46,690 bases of DNA from NCBI GenBank assembly GCA_003228685.1, contig QIFC01000008.1, forward strand, positions 1-46,690. The letters run 5' to 3'. The DNA comes from Chloroflexota bacterium (GTDB lineage Bacteria > Chloroflexota > Dehalococcoidia > DSTF01 > RBG-16-68-14). The translations under genes and the position numbers were made by a program. This document shows, in pieces, positions 1 through 7,347 of the stretch (its first letter is position 1; every line of letters begins with the position of its first letter). Under the pieces are notes generated by a model. It was not told the origin of the DNA. It ran no database searches and saw only the letters and a program-made list of their open reading frames with translations.

Positions 1-24
1 CTCCGTAAACCTGCTTCTCCGCAT
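1..24 (-). CDS. IS3-family transposase OrfA, first 8 codons only
   Basis: Only the start is visible: ATG at 24-22 preceded by AAGGAGG, encoding MRRSRFTE. Many IS3-family OrfA proteins (small helix-turn-helix subunit that is frameshift-fused to OrfB, the DDE integrase) begin with M-R-x-S-R-F-T-E followed by E-Q-I. The identification is therefore by recognised N-terminal motif and by the inverted-repeat-like sequence just upstream, not by a full domain. It is partial because of the window edge. Confidence 0.55.
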
Positions 25-90
25 CCTGTCCTCCTTCACCTACCCGGAGGACTGTCATTTTACGTGGTACAGTTTTCGGGGGGCAGGTCA
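1..90 (-). mobile_element. left end of an IS3-family insertion sequence (runs off the window)
   Basis: Read on the minus strand, the element starts at about 90 with TGACCTGCCCCCCGAAAAC, which has the look of an IS3-family terminal repeat, followed by a short leader, a good ribosome-binding site (AAGGAGG, about 29-36) and an ATG at 24-22. The eight codons left in the window read MRRSRFTE, the usual beginning of IS3-family OrfA transposases. The rest of the element lies outside the window, so the right end and the target duplication cannot be checked. The boundary at 90 is inferred from where the lipoprotein signal sequence stops making sense. Confidence 0.65.
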
Positions 91-168
91 GTCGTCCCGG
101 CGTTCACAGGCCAAGCTAAAGATCGCAATCACTGCCATGCTTACCAGTAGCAGAAATTCCTTCTTCAC
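88..168 (-). pseudogene. lipoprotein gene cut off after 26 codons by the IS element
   Basis: A GTG at 168-166 opens a frame with two lysines, a hydrophobic stretch and the lipobox FSLAC, then ERRDD and a stop. This is a textbook lipoprotein signal peptide with only five residues after the lipidated cysteine. The TGA stop (90-88) coincides with the first three bases of the presumed IS3 left end, so the insertion itself seems to supply the stop. The simplest reading is a lipoprotein gene interrupted by the IS; its remainder should lie beyond the element. It is too short for normal ORF calling. A genuine tiny lipoprotein cannot be excluded. Confidence 0.5.
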
Positions 169-396
169 TGCTGCGGCCCTATATCCGGTTCGCAACTAAA
201 GCCCGCCACAGGCTCTTCTAGCACCAACTTGGCTCGCTCGCGATCGTGACGTAGCGTAAGATGCTGCCTTCTTGCACTCTTACACTTCGTCACCCGCACT
301 TCCTCTCGCGTTGTCCGCCAACCTTCAATCAACCTTAACGGCAGTCTGAAAACCTTGGGACGCGGGCTATTGCCGGAAGAAGTTAGCATTATGTCC

Positions 397-1692
397 CTAG
401 GTGGGAACGGTGGTCTTCTTCCCCGTCCCTACCAGTGACCACGGGCTCGTGCGGTCGATGCGGACGCTGACGAGATCGCCGGGGGTGGCATCGCCGGCAA
501 AGTGCACCAGCTTGTCGCGGCGGGTGCGTCCGTACCAGCGCTGCTCGCCGTCCGCGTTCGGCTTGCGGCCCTCGACGAGCACTTCGACGTCCTCGCCGAG
601 CAGGCGCGAGTTGATGCGCGCGCTGATGCCCGCCTCCAGCTGTTCGACCCGCTGCAGGCGCGCCATCTTCACCTCCTGCGGGATGTCGTCCGCAAGCTCG
701 CGATGCGCGATCGTGCCCGGCCGGTCCGAGTACGCGGCGACGTGGACTTTGTCGAACTGCAGCTCCTCCAGCAGGTCGTAGCTGCGCTGGAACTCGGCGT
801 CGGTCTCGCCGCAGAAGCCGACGATCACGTCGGTCGTGATCGCGACGTCGGGCGTCCGGCTGCGGATCAGCGCGACCTTCTCGCGGTAGAGCTCGATGTT
901 GTAGCCGCGCCGCATGCGTTCCAGCACGTCGTTGTCGCCGGACTGCACCGGGATATTGAAATGCTCGCAGACCTTGGGCAGCTCCGCCACGGCGTCGATG
1001 ATGCGCTCCGTCATGTCCTTCGGATACGAGGTGAGGAAGCGGAAGCGCGCGATGCCCTCGATGTCGTCCAGGGTTCGCAGCAGGTCGCCGAGGTCGGGCG
1101 TGCCGTCTAAGTCGTGTCCGTACGCTTCGACCGTCTGACCCAGGAGCGTAACCTCACGCACACCGCTCGCGGCCAAGTGCGCGACTTCTTCATAGACGTC
1201 GGCGACCGTGCGGCTGCGCTCGCGGCCACGGCGGTACGGGACGATGCAGTAAGTGCAGAACTTGTCGCAGCCGTGAACGATCGGCACGTAGGCCGTCGGG
1301 GCCTCTGAGCGCACGAACGTCGCCGGCCAGAACTCACCGCCTAAGTCCTCGTAGCCAATCGCCTCCATGATCGGCTCGAACTGCTGGGGCCTCGCGAAGA
1401 CGTCGACGTAGGGAAACTGCCTGCGCAGGTCGCCGGTCTTGGGCCCCACCATGCAACCCATGACCGCGATCTTGAAGTCGCGGCCCTCGCTGCGCAGCTT
1501 CTTCAGCGTCCCCAGCTTGCTCATCGCGCGCTGCTCGGCGTGCTCGCGGATCGAACAGGTGTTGAGGACGACCAGGTCGGCTTCTTCCGGCGCCGCGACC
1601 TCACTCCAGCCCAGCTTGTCGAGGCCGGACGCCAGCTTGTGGGAGTCGGCCTTATTCATCTGACAGCCGACGGTCCAGATGTGGTAGCGCAC
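397..1692 (-). CDS. miaB: MiaB, tRNA-2-methylthio-N6-isopentenyladenosine methylthiotransferase
   Basis: Adds the 2-methylthio group to i6A37 in tRNAs that read UNN codons; a cytosolic radical-SAM enzyme with two Fe-S clusters. The 431-residue protein has the whole family architecture: N-terminal MTTase domain with cluster cysteines C10, C46 (NTCSIR) and C80 (MGCM), radical-SAM motif CxxxCxxC at C142/C146/C149, conserved LGQTVEAYG and PVQSGD blocks, and a C-terminal TRAM domain from about residue 360. The start is GTG at 1692, preceded by AGGAGAGCAGC, and the protein begins directly with the expected TVGCQMN block. A tRNA-Ser gene lies just upstream on the same strand. Length is normal for the family. 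Confidence 0.95.
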   Translation of the reverse strand: MRYHIWTVGCQMNKADSHKLASGLDKLGWSEVAAPEEADLVVLNTCSIREHAEQRAMSKLGTLKKLRSEGRDFKIAVMGCMVGPKTGDLRRQFPYVDVFARPQQFEPIMEAIGYEDLGGEFWPATFVRSEAPTAYVPIVHGCDKFCTYCIVPYRRGRERSRTVADVYEEVAHLAASGVREVTLLGQTVEAYGHDLDGTPDLGDLLRTLDDIEGIARFRFLTSYPKDMTERIIDAVAELPKVCEHFNIPVQSGDNDVLERMRRGYNIELYREKVALIRSRTPDVAITTDVIVGFCGETDAEFQRSYDLLEELQFDKVHVAAYSDRPGTIAHRELADDIPQEVKMARLQRVEQLEAGISARINSRLLGEDVEVLVEGRKPNADGEQRWYGRTRRDKLVHFAGDATPGDLVSVRIDRTSPWSLVGTGKKTTVPT

Positions 1693-1780
1693 GCTGCTCT
1701 CCTAGACGCTGGAAGCCCGAGGCCCGAGTCTGAATTCTAGAGCGAGCGTCGAGCTTCTAGCTTCGAACTTCCAAGATGGC

Positions 1781-1868
1781 GGAGGGAATGGGATTCGAAC
1801 CCATGATCCGGGTTTCCCCAGATACTCGGTTAGCAACCGAGCGCACTCGGCCTCTATGCGACCCCTCC
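1781..1868 (-). tRNA. tRNA-Ser (anticodon GCU)
   Basis: The minus strand folds as a class II tRNA of 88 nt. The acceptor stem pairs GGAGGGG with TCCCTCC (one G-T pair). The anticodon stem CTCGG/CCGAG encloses loop TTGCTAA, giving anticodon GCU for AGC/AGU serine codons. A long variable arm typical of tRNA-Ser follows, and the T arm contains GGTTCGAATCC. No CCA is encoded. It lies about 90 bp upstream of miaB on the same strand, so they may share a transcript. Confidence 0.95.
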
Positions 1869-1934
1869 ACGGGAATCTTAGCATGGGTCTCACGAGACGA
1901 CCAGAACTTTTCTGAAAGATAGGTGCGAGAGGGG

Positions 1935-1963
1935 TTGACAAGCCAGCAACCAGCCAGTACTAT
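1935..1963 (+). promoter_or_regulatory. sigma-70-type promoter of the GNAT/DUF4097 operon
   Basis: TTGACA (1935-1940), 17-bp spacer, TACTAT (1958-1963). The -35 is perfect. Transcription should start near 1970, about 50 nt before the ATG at 2019, which would put the hairpin at 1972-1994 at the very 5' end of the transcript. Confidence 0.7.
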
Positions 1964-1971
1964 GATGGCAT

Positions 1972-1994
1972 AGTGCTGGCATCACGCCAGCACT
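1972..1994 (+). promoter_or_regulatory. 5'-terminal mRNA hairpin
   Basis: AGTGCTGGC (1972-1980), loop ATCAC, GCCAGCACT (1986-1994): a perfect 9-bp stem starting one or two nucleotides after the predicted transcription start. Such a position suits a 5' stabiliser against RNase attack, or an operator palindrome overlapping the start site. Which one applies is not decidable from sequence. Confidence 0.5.
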
Positions 1995-2018
1995 ACCAAG
2001 AACCAGTGAGGAACGGGA

Positions 2019-2633
2019 ATGACGCAGATCACCTTCCGGCACGCGCGGCACGACGAAACCGGCCGCATCGCCGAGATCATGTTCGGCGACCCGCCACAGG
2101 AAGCCGTCCGCGTCTGCGAAAGCGTCGAACGGGCGAGGCGCCTCTGCTACATGCAGGTCAAGACACCGGAGTTGGGCCTCGGTTGGGACCGAACCCTGTT
2201 CGCCGTCCTGGACGGCGATCCGGTAACGGTGCTGCAGGCTGGAACCCAGCTGGGCTTCGCCGTTACGCCACGCCTCATTTGGCAGTCCATCCGAATTCTT
2301 GGGCCGCTTCGGGCGCTGCGGTCGCTGCCATACATTTCGGCACAGCGGCGCGTAAACGCTCCGGCGCCGGAGGGCAGCTACCACATCGCGGAACTGCACA
2401 CGCACCCGGACTTCCGCAATCGCGGCCTTGGTAAGGCGGCCCTCGATCATGCGGAGGTGGAAGCGCGCAAGGAGGGCTGCTCGACGATGTCGCTCGTGAC
2501 CACCGTCATCAACCCCGCCCGCCATCTGTATGAACGCCAGGGGTTCCGGGTCGTCGAGACGCGCACCGACGAGGTCTACGAACGCATGACGGGCATCCCG
2601 GGCAGAAACCTCATGGTGAAGGAGCTGGCATGA
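2019..2633 (+). CDS. GNAT-family N-acetyltransferase
   Basis: A 204-residue acetyl-CoA-dependent acyltransferase of unknown substrate. The acetyl-CoA-binding motif A is clear around residues 126-146 (ELHTHPDFRNRGLGKAALDH, with the R-N-R-G-L-G loop), and the usual YERQGFRVVE motif B follows near residue 170. The start ATG follows GAGGAACGGG. It is the first gene of an operon: its TGA overlaps the ATG of the next gene (ATGA, 2630-2633), and a strong promoter lies at 1935-1963. The neighbours (ribbon-helix-helix protein, DUF4097 protein) do not indicate a substrate. Confidence 0.85.
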   Translation: MTQITFRHARHDETGRIAEIMFGDPPQEAVRVCESVERARRLCYMQVKTPELGLGWDRTLFAVLDGDPVTVLQAGTQLGFAVTPRLIWQSIRILGPLRALRSLPYISAQRRVNAPAPEGSYHIAELHTHPDFRNRGLGKAALDHAEVEARKEGCSTMSLVTTVINPARHLYERQGFRVVETRTDEVYERMTGIPGRNLMVKELA

Positions 2634-3151
2634 CTGAATTCACGACCGACGACATCTTCGAGGCGCTGAAGAAGCCGCTCGGCGTCATCGACAACCCGGA
2701 GCGCCAGCAGCAGATCAAGGACTACATCGAGGCCGCCCGTGTGAACGTGGAGCGCTCTGTTTTCGACCTGCTGTCGCAGTTCGCGGAGGCCGTGAACGAA
2801 GAGGTGTCCGCGCATTACGAGGTGACGCTCAACTACAAGCCGGGCGTCCTCGACCTCGATGTGAAACGGCGCGAAGCGAGTGAACCGGATGAAGAGGTCT
2901 GGTCGATGGCCGACGGCGAGGTCGAGAAGATCACGATCCGCGTGCCGGCGGAACTAAAAGAGATGGCTGCGGAGGCCGCGAAGAAGGCCAGCATCTCGGC
3001 CAATAGCTGGTTCGTGCGCCAGATGGCGCGCAGCGTGCGTAGTTCCGACATCGACGTGACAGTGGAGACGAAGGAACGGCGACGTCGCGGCCGTCGCAAG
3101 GGCCGGGGCGGAAAGCTTTCGGGCTGGGTTGGCCCGGAGGATCAGGAATAG
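2630..3151 (+). CDS. ribbon-helix-helix (HicB/Arc-like) DNA-binding protein
   Basis: The 173-residue protein carries a ribbon-helix-helix-like segment at residues 99-138 (EKITIRVPAELKEMAAEAAK, then SANSWFVRQMAR), the pattern seen in Arc/MetJ and HicB-type proteins, followed by a very basic tail (residues 149-163, RRRGRRKGRGGK). The N-terminal 95 residues are helical and of unknown role. It is translationally coupled to the preceding GNAT gene and sits upstream of a DUF4097 gene. From memory, small HicB-like genes next to DUF4097 genes recur in Actinobacteria, where they are presumed autoregulators rather than toxin-antitoxin pairs. No toxin gene is adjacent here. Likely binds DNA; target unproven. 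Confidence 0.6.
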   Translation: MTEFTTDDIFEALKKPLGVIDNPERQQQIKDYIEAARVNVERSVFDLLSQFAEAVNEEVSAHYEVTLNYKPGVLDLDVKRREASEPDEEVWSMADGEVEKITIRVPAELKEMAAEAAKKASISANSWFVRQMARSVRSSDIDVTVETKERRRRGRRKGRGGKLSGWVGPEDQE

Positions 3152-3191
3152 GGCGATTGGCGTGCGCCAAACGCCTTGAAGGAGGAACGAC

Positions 3192-3434
3192 ATGGATTAC
3201 TTCAACTGGATGGTCATGGACATGATCACAAGAGACGCCGTGCAAGAGCGCCTGACCGCGGAACATAGGACCGACCAATACGGAGAAGCGCCGGAGGCGC
3301 CAAAACGGCTAAGCCTCGTCACGCGCGCACTCGCCTCGTCGCTGGTTCGCCTAGGCCTTCGCCTTGACCCCGCAGCGGGCGAAGGTCTAGACAGCCTCGA
3401 CTTGTCGCTGGCGCAGACGGAAGCGAGGAGCTAA
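3192..3434 (+). CDS. small hypothetical protein, 80 aa
   Basis: Preceded by an excellent ribosome-binding site (GAAGGAGGAACGAC then ATG) and followed 3 bp later by the next ORF, so it is very likely translated. The sequence begins with an aromatic and methionine-rich helix (MDYFNWMVMDMI), then a charged stretch and a leucine-rich segment SLVTRALASSLVRLGLRL. There is no clear transmembrane helix and no recognised domain. Upstream, ATTGGCGTGCGCCAA (around 3154-3168) forms a short palindrome that might modulate read-through from the preceding gene. Function unknown; by position it belongs to the DUF4097 operon. Confidence 0.6.
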   Translation: MDYFNWMVMDMITRDAVQERLTAEHRTDQYGEAPEAPKRLSLVTRALASSLVRLGLRLDPAAGEGLDSLDLSLAQTEARS

Positions 3435-3437
3435 CGC

Positions 3438-3629
3438 ATGCTGCGACTCGCCGTGTTCATCATCGCGCTGCTTCTCGCCGTCGGCGCCATCGACGCTACG
3501 GACGACGCTTGGCTGATCACGCTCGCGGTGCTCTCCGGCATCGTCCTCTTTAGCGGCGGCGGCTTCAGGCCGCGATTTCGCCGCGTGCGGGCTTGGGTCG
3601 ACCCCTGGCATCGCGACTGGGACTGGTAG
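3438..3629 (+). CDS. small two-helix membrane protein, 63 aa
   Basis: Starts 3 bp after the previous stop with GAGGAG as ribosome-binding site. Residues 2-21 and 26-43 are two hydrophobic helices separated by a DATDD turn; the C-terminus is basic and then Trp-rich (RRVRAWVDPWHRDWDW), the pattern of a small inner-membrane protein with a cytoplasmic amphipathic tail. No family recognised. It sits 6 bp before the DUF4097 gene, so a role alongside that protein at the membrane is possible but unproven. Confidence 0.6.
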   Translation: MLRLAVFIIALLLAVGAIDATDDAWLITLAVLSGIVLFSGGGFRPRFRRVRAWVDPWHRDWDW

Positions 3630-3635
3630 GACGGG

Positions 3636-4481
3636 ATGGAGTTCATCCGTACGCTCGATGTGAAGTTCGACGTTGGTGACGCGACGCGCCTGAGCGTCGA
3701 GAGCCAGTCCGGCACGGTAGCCGTCCGCGGCAACGGCGGGCGCTCCGTGCGCGTCGAAGTCGTCGCGCGGCTGTGGGCCGAGGACGACGCCGAAGCCGAC
3801 GACCAGGCGGAGCTGATCCGCCGCGCCATCCAGCATGAAGGTGACAAGGTCACCGTGAGGACGCCGGCGCTCTTGCGCCCGCGTCCGTTCCTGTTCTTCG
3901 GCCACAGCAGGCCGAGGGTGGACTACCAGATCACGGTCCCGACACAGACGCAAACGAAGATCGACAGCCGCAGCGGCCAGATCGAGGTCGAGGCCATTGC
4001 CGGGCCTCTGCGAATCGACTCCAGGAGCGGGAAGGTCTCCGTTCACGACGTGACATCCGACGTCGAGATCCGTTCTCGCAGCGGCTCGGTCAATGCCGAG
4101 TCGATCGGCGGGTCGCTGGACGTGGAGTCGCGCAGCGGCTCGATGCGCATCAAGGGCTGCGGCGGCGACGCCAGCCTGGAGTCCCGCAGCGGTTCACTCA
4201 CGATCGAGAACGTGGGTGGCAAGCTGCAGGCCGGAATCCGCAGCGGCTCCTTCAAGTATGAGGGCGCCGTCCGCGGGTCGTTCGACGTCAAGGTCACGAG
4301 CGGTTCCGTGCGCCTCGCCCTGGACCCCGACAGCCGCTTCTTCCTGGACGCAGAAGCGATCAGTGGCTCCGTGACGTCCGATCTGCGACTGCGCGACGAC
4401 GGCGGCGGCAGGCCGCCCAAGAACGCCCCCAAGGTGCGCATCCGCACCGTCTCCGGTAGCATCCACATCGCGTCCAAGTAG
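3636..4481 (+). CDS. DUF4097-family beta-strand-repeat protein
   Basis: A 281-residue protein whose residues about 100-280 consist of short repeats built on S-R-S-G-S/K/Q (IDSRSGQIEVEAIAGP, IDSRSGKVSVHDV, IRSRSGSVNAESIGG and so on, about eight turns). This repeat is typical of DUF4097, a predicted beta-helix or bowl-like domain found in adhesin-like and envelope-stress proteins such as the Firmicutes LiaX group. No signal peptide or transmembrane helix is seen, so it may be cytosolic or attached through the neighbouring small membrane protein. It is the last gene of the operon that begins at 2019. Function unknown. Confidence 0.75.
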   Translation: MEFIRTLDVKFDVGDATRLSVESQSGTVAVRGNGGRSVRVEVVARLWAEDDAEADDQAELIRRAIQHEGDKVTVRTPALLRPRPFLFFGHSRPRVDYQITVPTQTQTKIDSRSGQIEVEAIAGPLRIDSRSGKVSVHDVTSDVEIRSRSGSVNAESIGGSLDVESRSGSMRIKGCGGDASLESRSGSLTIENVGGKLQAGIRSGSFKYEGAVRGSFDVKVTSGSVRLALDPDSRFFLDAEAISGSVTSDLRLRDDGGGRPPKNAPKVRIRTVSGSIHIASK

Positions 4482-4535
4482 GACGTGACCTAAAATTCGT
4501 CTGGCTCTACGGCGCTCCATCGGACACGGGGAACC

Positions 4536-5075
4536 TCAGTCCGCGCGCTCACCCGCCTGATACGCCCGCATCATACTTGGGTAGCCTTGGCGAATCACGC
4601 TTGCCATGTCAAGGGCTAAGAGGTCCGCCGTGCTACGGATCTGGTCTTCGGCGCCTTCAATCTCCACAAACCGCCCGAATTCGAGCGCGTCCAGCGCCAC
4701 CGACGCTCCGTGACAGTCCCAAGACTCGCGCGTTTTCGCATACTCGAGGGTGACGCGGAATCCAATGCCGTTCAGAATTCCGATCATGGCGTCGCGGTCG
4801 GTGAAGGCCAGTTCTGTCTCTTCCCGAGTCTTGATGCCTTCGTGGTAGGTGGCCGGCCCTTTTGATGTGAGGATGCTTCGGCCATCGTCCAACCCACGCA
4901 CCCGCAGGACTCGTCCCCCCAGCCTGAGCGCTTCATCGACCGTATCGAACAGCTGATTGCTTTCGCGAACGGTACCTAGAAGCGAAGCTCCCGCCCGGCG
5001 CAACGCAGCCCGAAGCCGCTCGTGCTCGCGCGCATCTGCCTGCCACTTAGCCTCGGTCTCTATGCTGCCTTGCAT
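4536..5075 (-). CDS. CYTH-domain protein (triphosphate tunnel metalloenzyme family)
   Basis: The 179-residue protein opens with the CYTH signature ExExK (E6, E8, K10). It continues with the alternating basic and acidic strands that line the tunnel (LRVRGLDDGRSILTSKGP, REETELAFTD, ESWDCHGASVALDAL, FVEIEG). Family members hydrolyse tripolyphosphate, thiamine triphosphate or RNA 5'-triphosphates, or make cAMP (class IV cyclase). ATG at 5075 is chosen because the ExExK strand must be N-terminal; the open frame continues upstream to 5369 but there it overlaps the divergent PPK2 gene and has no CYTH content. Pairing with PPK2 favours an inorganic polyphosphate or triphosphate substrate (inference). 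Confidence 0.75.
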   Translation of the reverse strand: MQGSIETEAKWQADAREHERLRAALRRAGASLLGTVRESNQLFDTVDEALRLGGRVLRVRGLDDGRSILTSKGPATYHEGIKTREETELAFTDRDAMIGILNGIGFRVTLEYAKTRESWDCHGASVALDALEFGRFVEIEGAEDQIRSTADLLALDMASVIRQGYPSMMRAYQAGERAD

Positions 5076-5259
5076 CACAGAAACAGGATAGAACACCAGG
5101 ACGCCGCGTGCATACGAGGTGGAACTGCGTGCAGGGTCGCTACCGGTGCGCGTTCCGCTGGTGATACCGCTTTGTTCGGGTATTCGGAGGATCGAGGCCG
5201 GTGATTCCCTAATACGCCTCTCCGCCCGGCTAGTCGAGAAAACAGAATCAGGAGGAGCC

Positions 5260-6243
5260 ATGGGGCGTACACAACCGGATCCGGATCCCGAACTAGACGT
5301 TAGCGCTTCCAGCATGAGCGACACGTCGCGACGCACGAACGCCGATGCGCCGGCCCAGATCGTACGCATCGGGCGCAGCGACGCGTCCGCGCCGCCTCAA
5401 GAGATAGGGCCAGACGATCTTCGCCTGATCAACACGCGCAAAGGGTTAGTCGAGTTGCTGCGTCGAAAGCGCATCCGTGTCAAGCGCGTACTCGAAACCC
5501 TTCACTACCAAGAAGAGATCGAGAAGCTTCAGGTTGAACTGGGGAAGTTGCAGCGCTGGGTGGTGGCCAAGCAGCAGCGCGTGGCGATCCTGTTCGAGGG
5601 CCGTGACGCCGCTGGAAAAGGTGGCTCCATACGCCGCTTCACGGAGCATCTGAATCCCCGGTCGATGAGATTGGTCGCGCTGCCCGCCCCGACGGACGAA
5701 GAGCGCGGGCAATGGTACTTCCAACGATACTCACGCCAGCTCCCGAACCCCGGTGAGATCGTCTTCTTCGACCGGAGCTGGTACAACCGTGCGGTTGTGG
5801 AGCCGGTCAATGGGTTCTGCAGCGAGGATCAGTATCAGCGATTCATTCAGCAGGTGACCGAGTATGAGCACATGCTGTACGAAGACGGCATCATCATCGT
5901 CAAGTTCTGGTTTTCCATCTCTAAAGGGGAGCAGTTACGACGCTTCAAGTCCCGCAGTGAGAACCCACTGAAGCAGTGGAAGCTGAGCCCGATCGATGCG
6001 AAAGCCCAGAAGCTCTGGGACACGTACTCGCACTACAAGAAAGAGATGTTCACTCGGACCCACAACTCCTTCAGTCCCTGGATCATTGTGGGGGCCAACG
6101 ACAAGAAGCAGGCGCGGCTCGAGAGCATCCGATACGTGCTGAACCTCCTCCCGTACAAAGGGAAGGAATCGCCGTTGATAAGCATCACCCCCGATCCCAA
6201 CATCGTGTATCGCTACCACCGAGGCGCCCCGAACCTCGATTGA
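5260..6243 (+). CDS. ppk2: polyphosphate kinase 2 (PPK2) family protein
   Basis: Transfers phosphate between polyphosphate and nucleoside di- or monophosphates. From the ATG at 5260 (ribosome-binding site AGGAGG at 5250-5255) it has 327 residues. Walker A FEGRDAAGKGG (112-122), Walker B FFDRSWYNRA (169-178) and the lid region with FKSRSENPLKQWKLSPID are all present. The conserved F-W-F-S-I-S-K-x-E-Q and RTHNSFSPWIIV blocks also fit PPK2. About 90 N-terminal residues are low-complexity and precede the kinase core, longer than in most PPK2s. The open frame could start earlier (5119) but lacks a ribosome-binding site there. Divergent from the CYTH gene across 184 bp, suggesting joint polyphosphate metabolism. 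Confidence 0.9.
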   Translation: MGRTQPDPDPELDVSASSMSDTSRRTNADAPAQIVRIGRSDASAPPQEIGPDDLRLINTRKGLVELLRRKRIRVKRVLETLHYQEEIEKLQVELGKLQRWVVAKQQRVAILFEGRDAAGKGGSIRRFTEHLNPRSMRLVALPAPTDEERGQWYFQRYSRQLPNPGEIVFFDRSWYNRAVVEPVNGFCSEDQYQRFIQQVTEYEHMLYEDGIIIVKFWFSISKGEQLRRFKSRSENPLKQWKLSPIDAKAQKLWDTYSHYKKEMFTRTHNSFSPWIIVGANDKKQARLESIRYVLNLLPYKGKESPLISITPDPNIVYRYHRGAPNLD

Positions 6244-6324
6244 GCGAACGGTCCCGCGGCCAACGCATCCGCGCTCGTGTCTGAGCCGTTCGCAACACGC
6301 CCGTGCTAGACTGCGAGTCGCGCT

Positions 6325-7347
6325 ATGTCTGCACGGTTCACGGAACGTGATCTTGAGCGCTGGGTCGAACGCGGGCTGCTCTCCGCTGAGCAGCGCGACG
6401 CGATCCTAGAGGAACTCACCACCCGCCCGCCAGACGAAGGCCTCAACATCGTCACGCTGCTCTACTACGGCGGCGGCCTCCTCGTCCTGCTCGCCTACGG
6501 GATCTTCCTCGGGTTCCAATGGGAGTCGATGAACGAGGCGGGCCGCGTCGTCCTCGCGGCATTCTCCCTGGCCTTCTTCGCGGCGATCTCCACGTTCCTG
6601 ATCCAGAACCAGCGCTTCCGCGTCCCCGGCGAACTGCTGCAGGTCGTCGCCGTCGCCGCCGTGCCGCTGCTGGCGTTCGCGGTCTTAGACGCCGTCGGAC
6701 TCTGGCCCGACGATCCGGGGTTCCGAGCGTCTCGCCAGGCCCGCGAGGCCTACCAAACGGATCTCGCTTGGGCGCGCATGGGAATCGCCGGCGCAACGCT
6801 GCTGGCGGCGTGGGCGGCCTTCGGCTCTTCACGTTCGCCCTACGCGCTCGTGGCAGGCGTCCTGTCGATCACATGGCTCGTCCTGGACGTCAGCTTCCAG
6901 GTCCAGCCTGACCGCCTACAATTCGAGTGGGAAACTCCCCAGTGGATCGTACTCGCCATCCTGGGCGCCGGCGCAATGACGGCGGGTGTAGTTGTCACCG
7001 GCAAGACCGAACGCGACTACAGCCTCTGGCTGTTCGTCCTCGGATTGGCCGGTCTCGCGATTGGCCTCGGCGCGAAGACGTTCGATACGGACGCTGAGGC
7101 CTGGGGAGCGCTCTGGCTGCTCGTGTCGCTCGTGATCGTGGCGCTCTCCGTCCCCTTACAACAGCGCCTCTTCGCCGCCGCGGGTCTGGCCGGCGTCTTC
7201 GCGTACATGGCGCGCTTGGTCTTCGACGTATTCGAGACGGCCGGCGCGGCGCTGGCGTTCGTTGTCCTGGGCCTGATGGTGCTCGCGGCGGGTGCGATCT
7301 ACCAACGCTTCAGCGAGCGGCTGTACAAACGAGGTGGTGAATCCTAA
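6325..7347 (+). CDS. DUF2157-like polytopic membrane protein
   Basis: 340 residues: a soluble N-terminal helix pair (FTERDLERWVERGLLSAEQRDAIL, the typical opening of DUF2157 proteins) followed by roughly nine or ten hydrophobic helices from residue 42 to 332, with no enzymatic motif. Function of the family is unknown. The stop overlaps the start of the SGNH lipoprotein gene by one base (TAATG), so the two are translationally coupled. A TAGACT box at 6307-6312 lies 12 nt before the ATG, suggesting a very short leader, though no good -35 is visible. Confidence 0.7.
   Translation: MSARFTERDLERWVERGLLSAEQRDAILEELTTRPPDEGLNIVTLLYYGGGLLVLLAYGIFLGFQWESMNEAGRVVLAAFSLAFFAAISTFLIQNQRFRVPGELLQVVAVAAVPLLAFAVLDAVGLWPDDPGFRASRQAREAYQTDLAWARMGIAGATLLAAWAAFGSSRSPYALVAGVLSITWLVLDVSFQVQPDRLQFEWETPQWIVLAILGAGAMTAGVVVTGKTERDYSLWLFVLGLAGLAIGLGAKTFDTDAEAWGALWLLVSLVIVALSVPLQQRLFAAAGLAGVFAYMARLVFDVFETAGAALAFVVLGLMVLAAGAIYQRFSERLYKRGGES

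Noticed and set aside
165-389. 74-residue open frame on the minus strand between miaB and the truncated lipoprotein
   Set aside because: Arg-rich composition with no family resemblance, no clear ribosome-binding site, and base composition unlike the coding regions. It overlaps the GTG of the lipoprotein by four bases, which is the only hint in its favour.
2630-3151. Toxin-antitoxin system
   Set aside because: The ribbon-helix-helix protein has no adjacent HicA or other toxin; its partners are a GNAT unlike TacT-type toxins and a DUF4097 operon.
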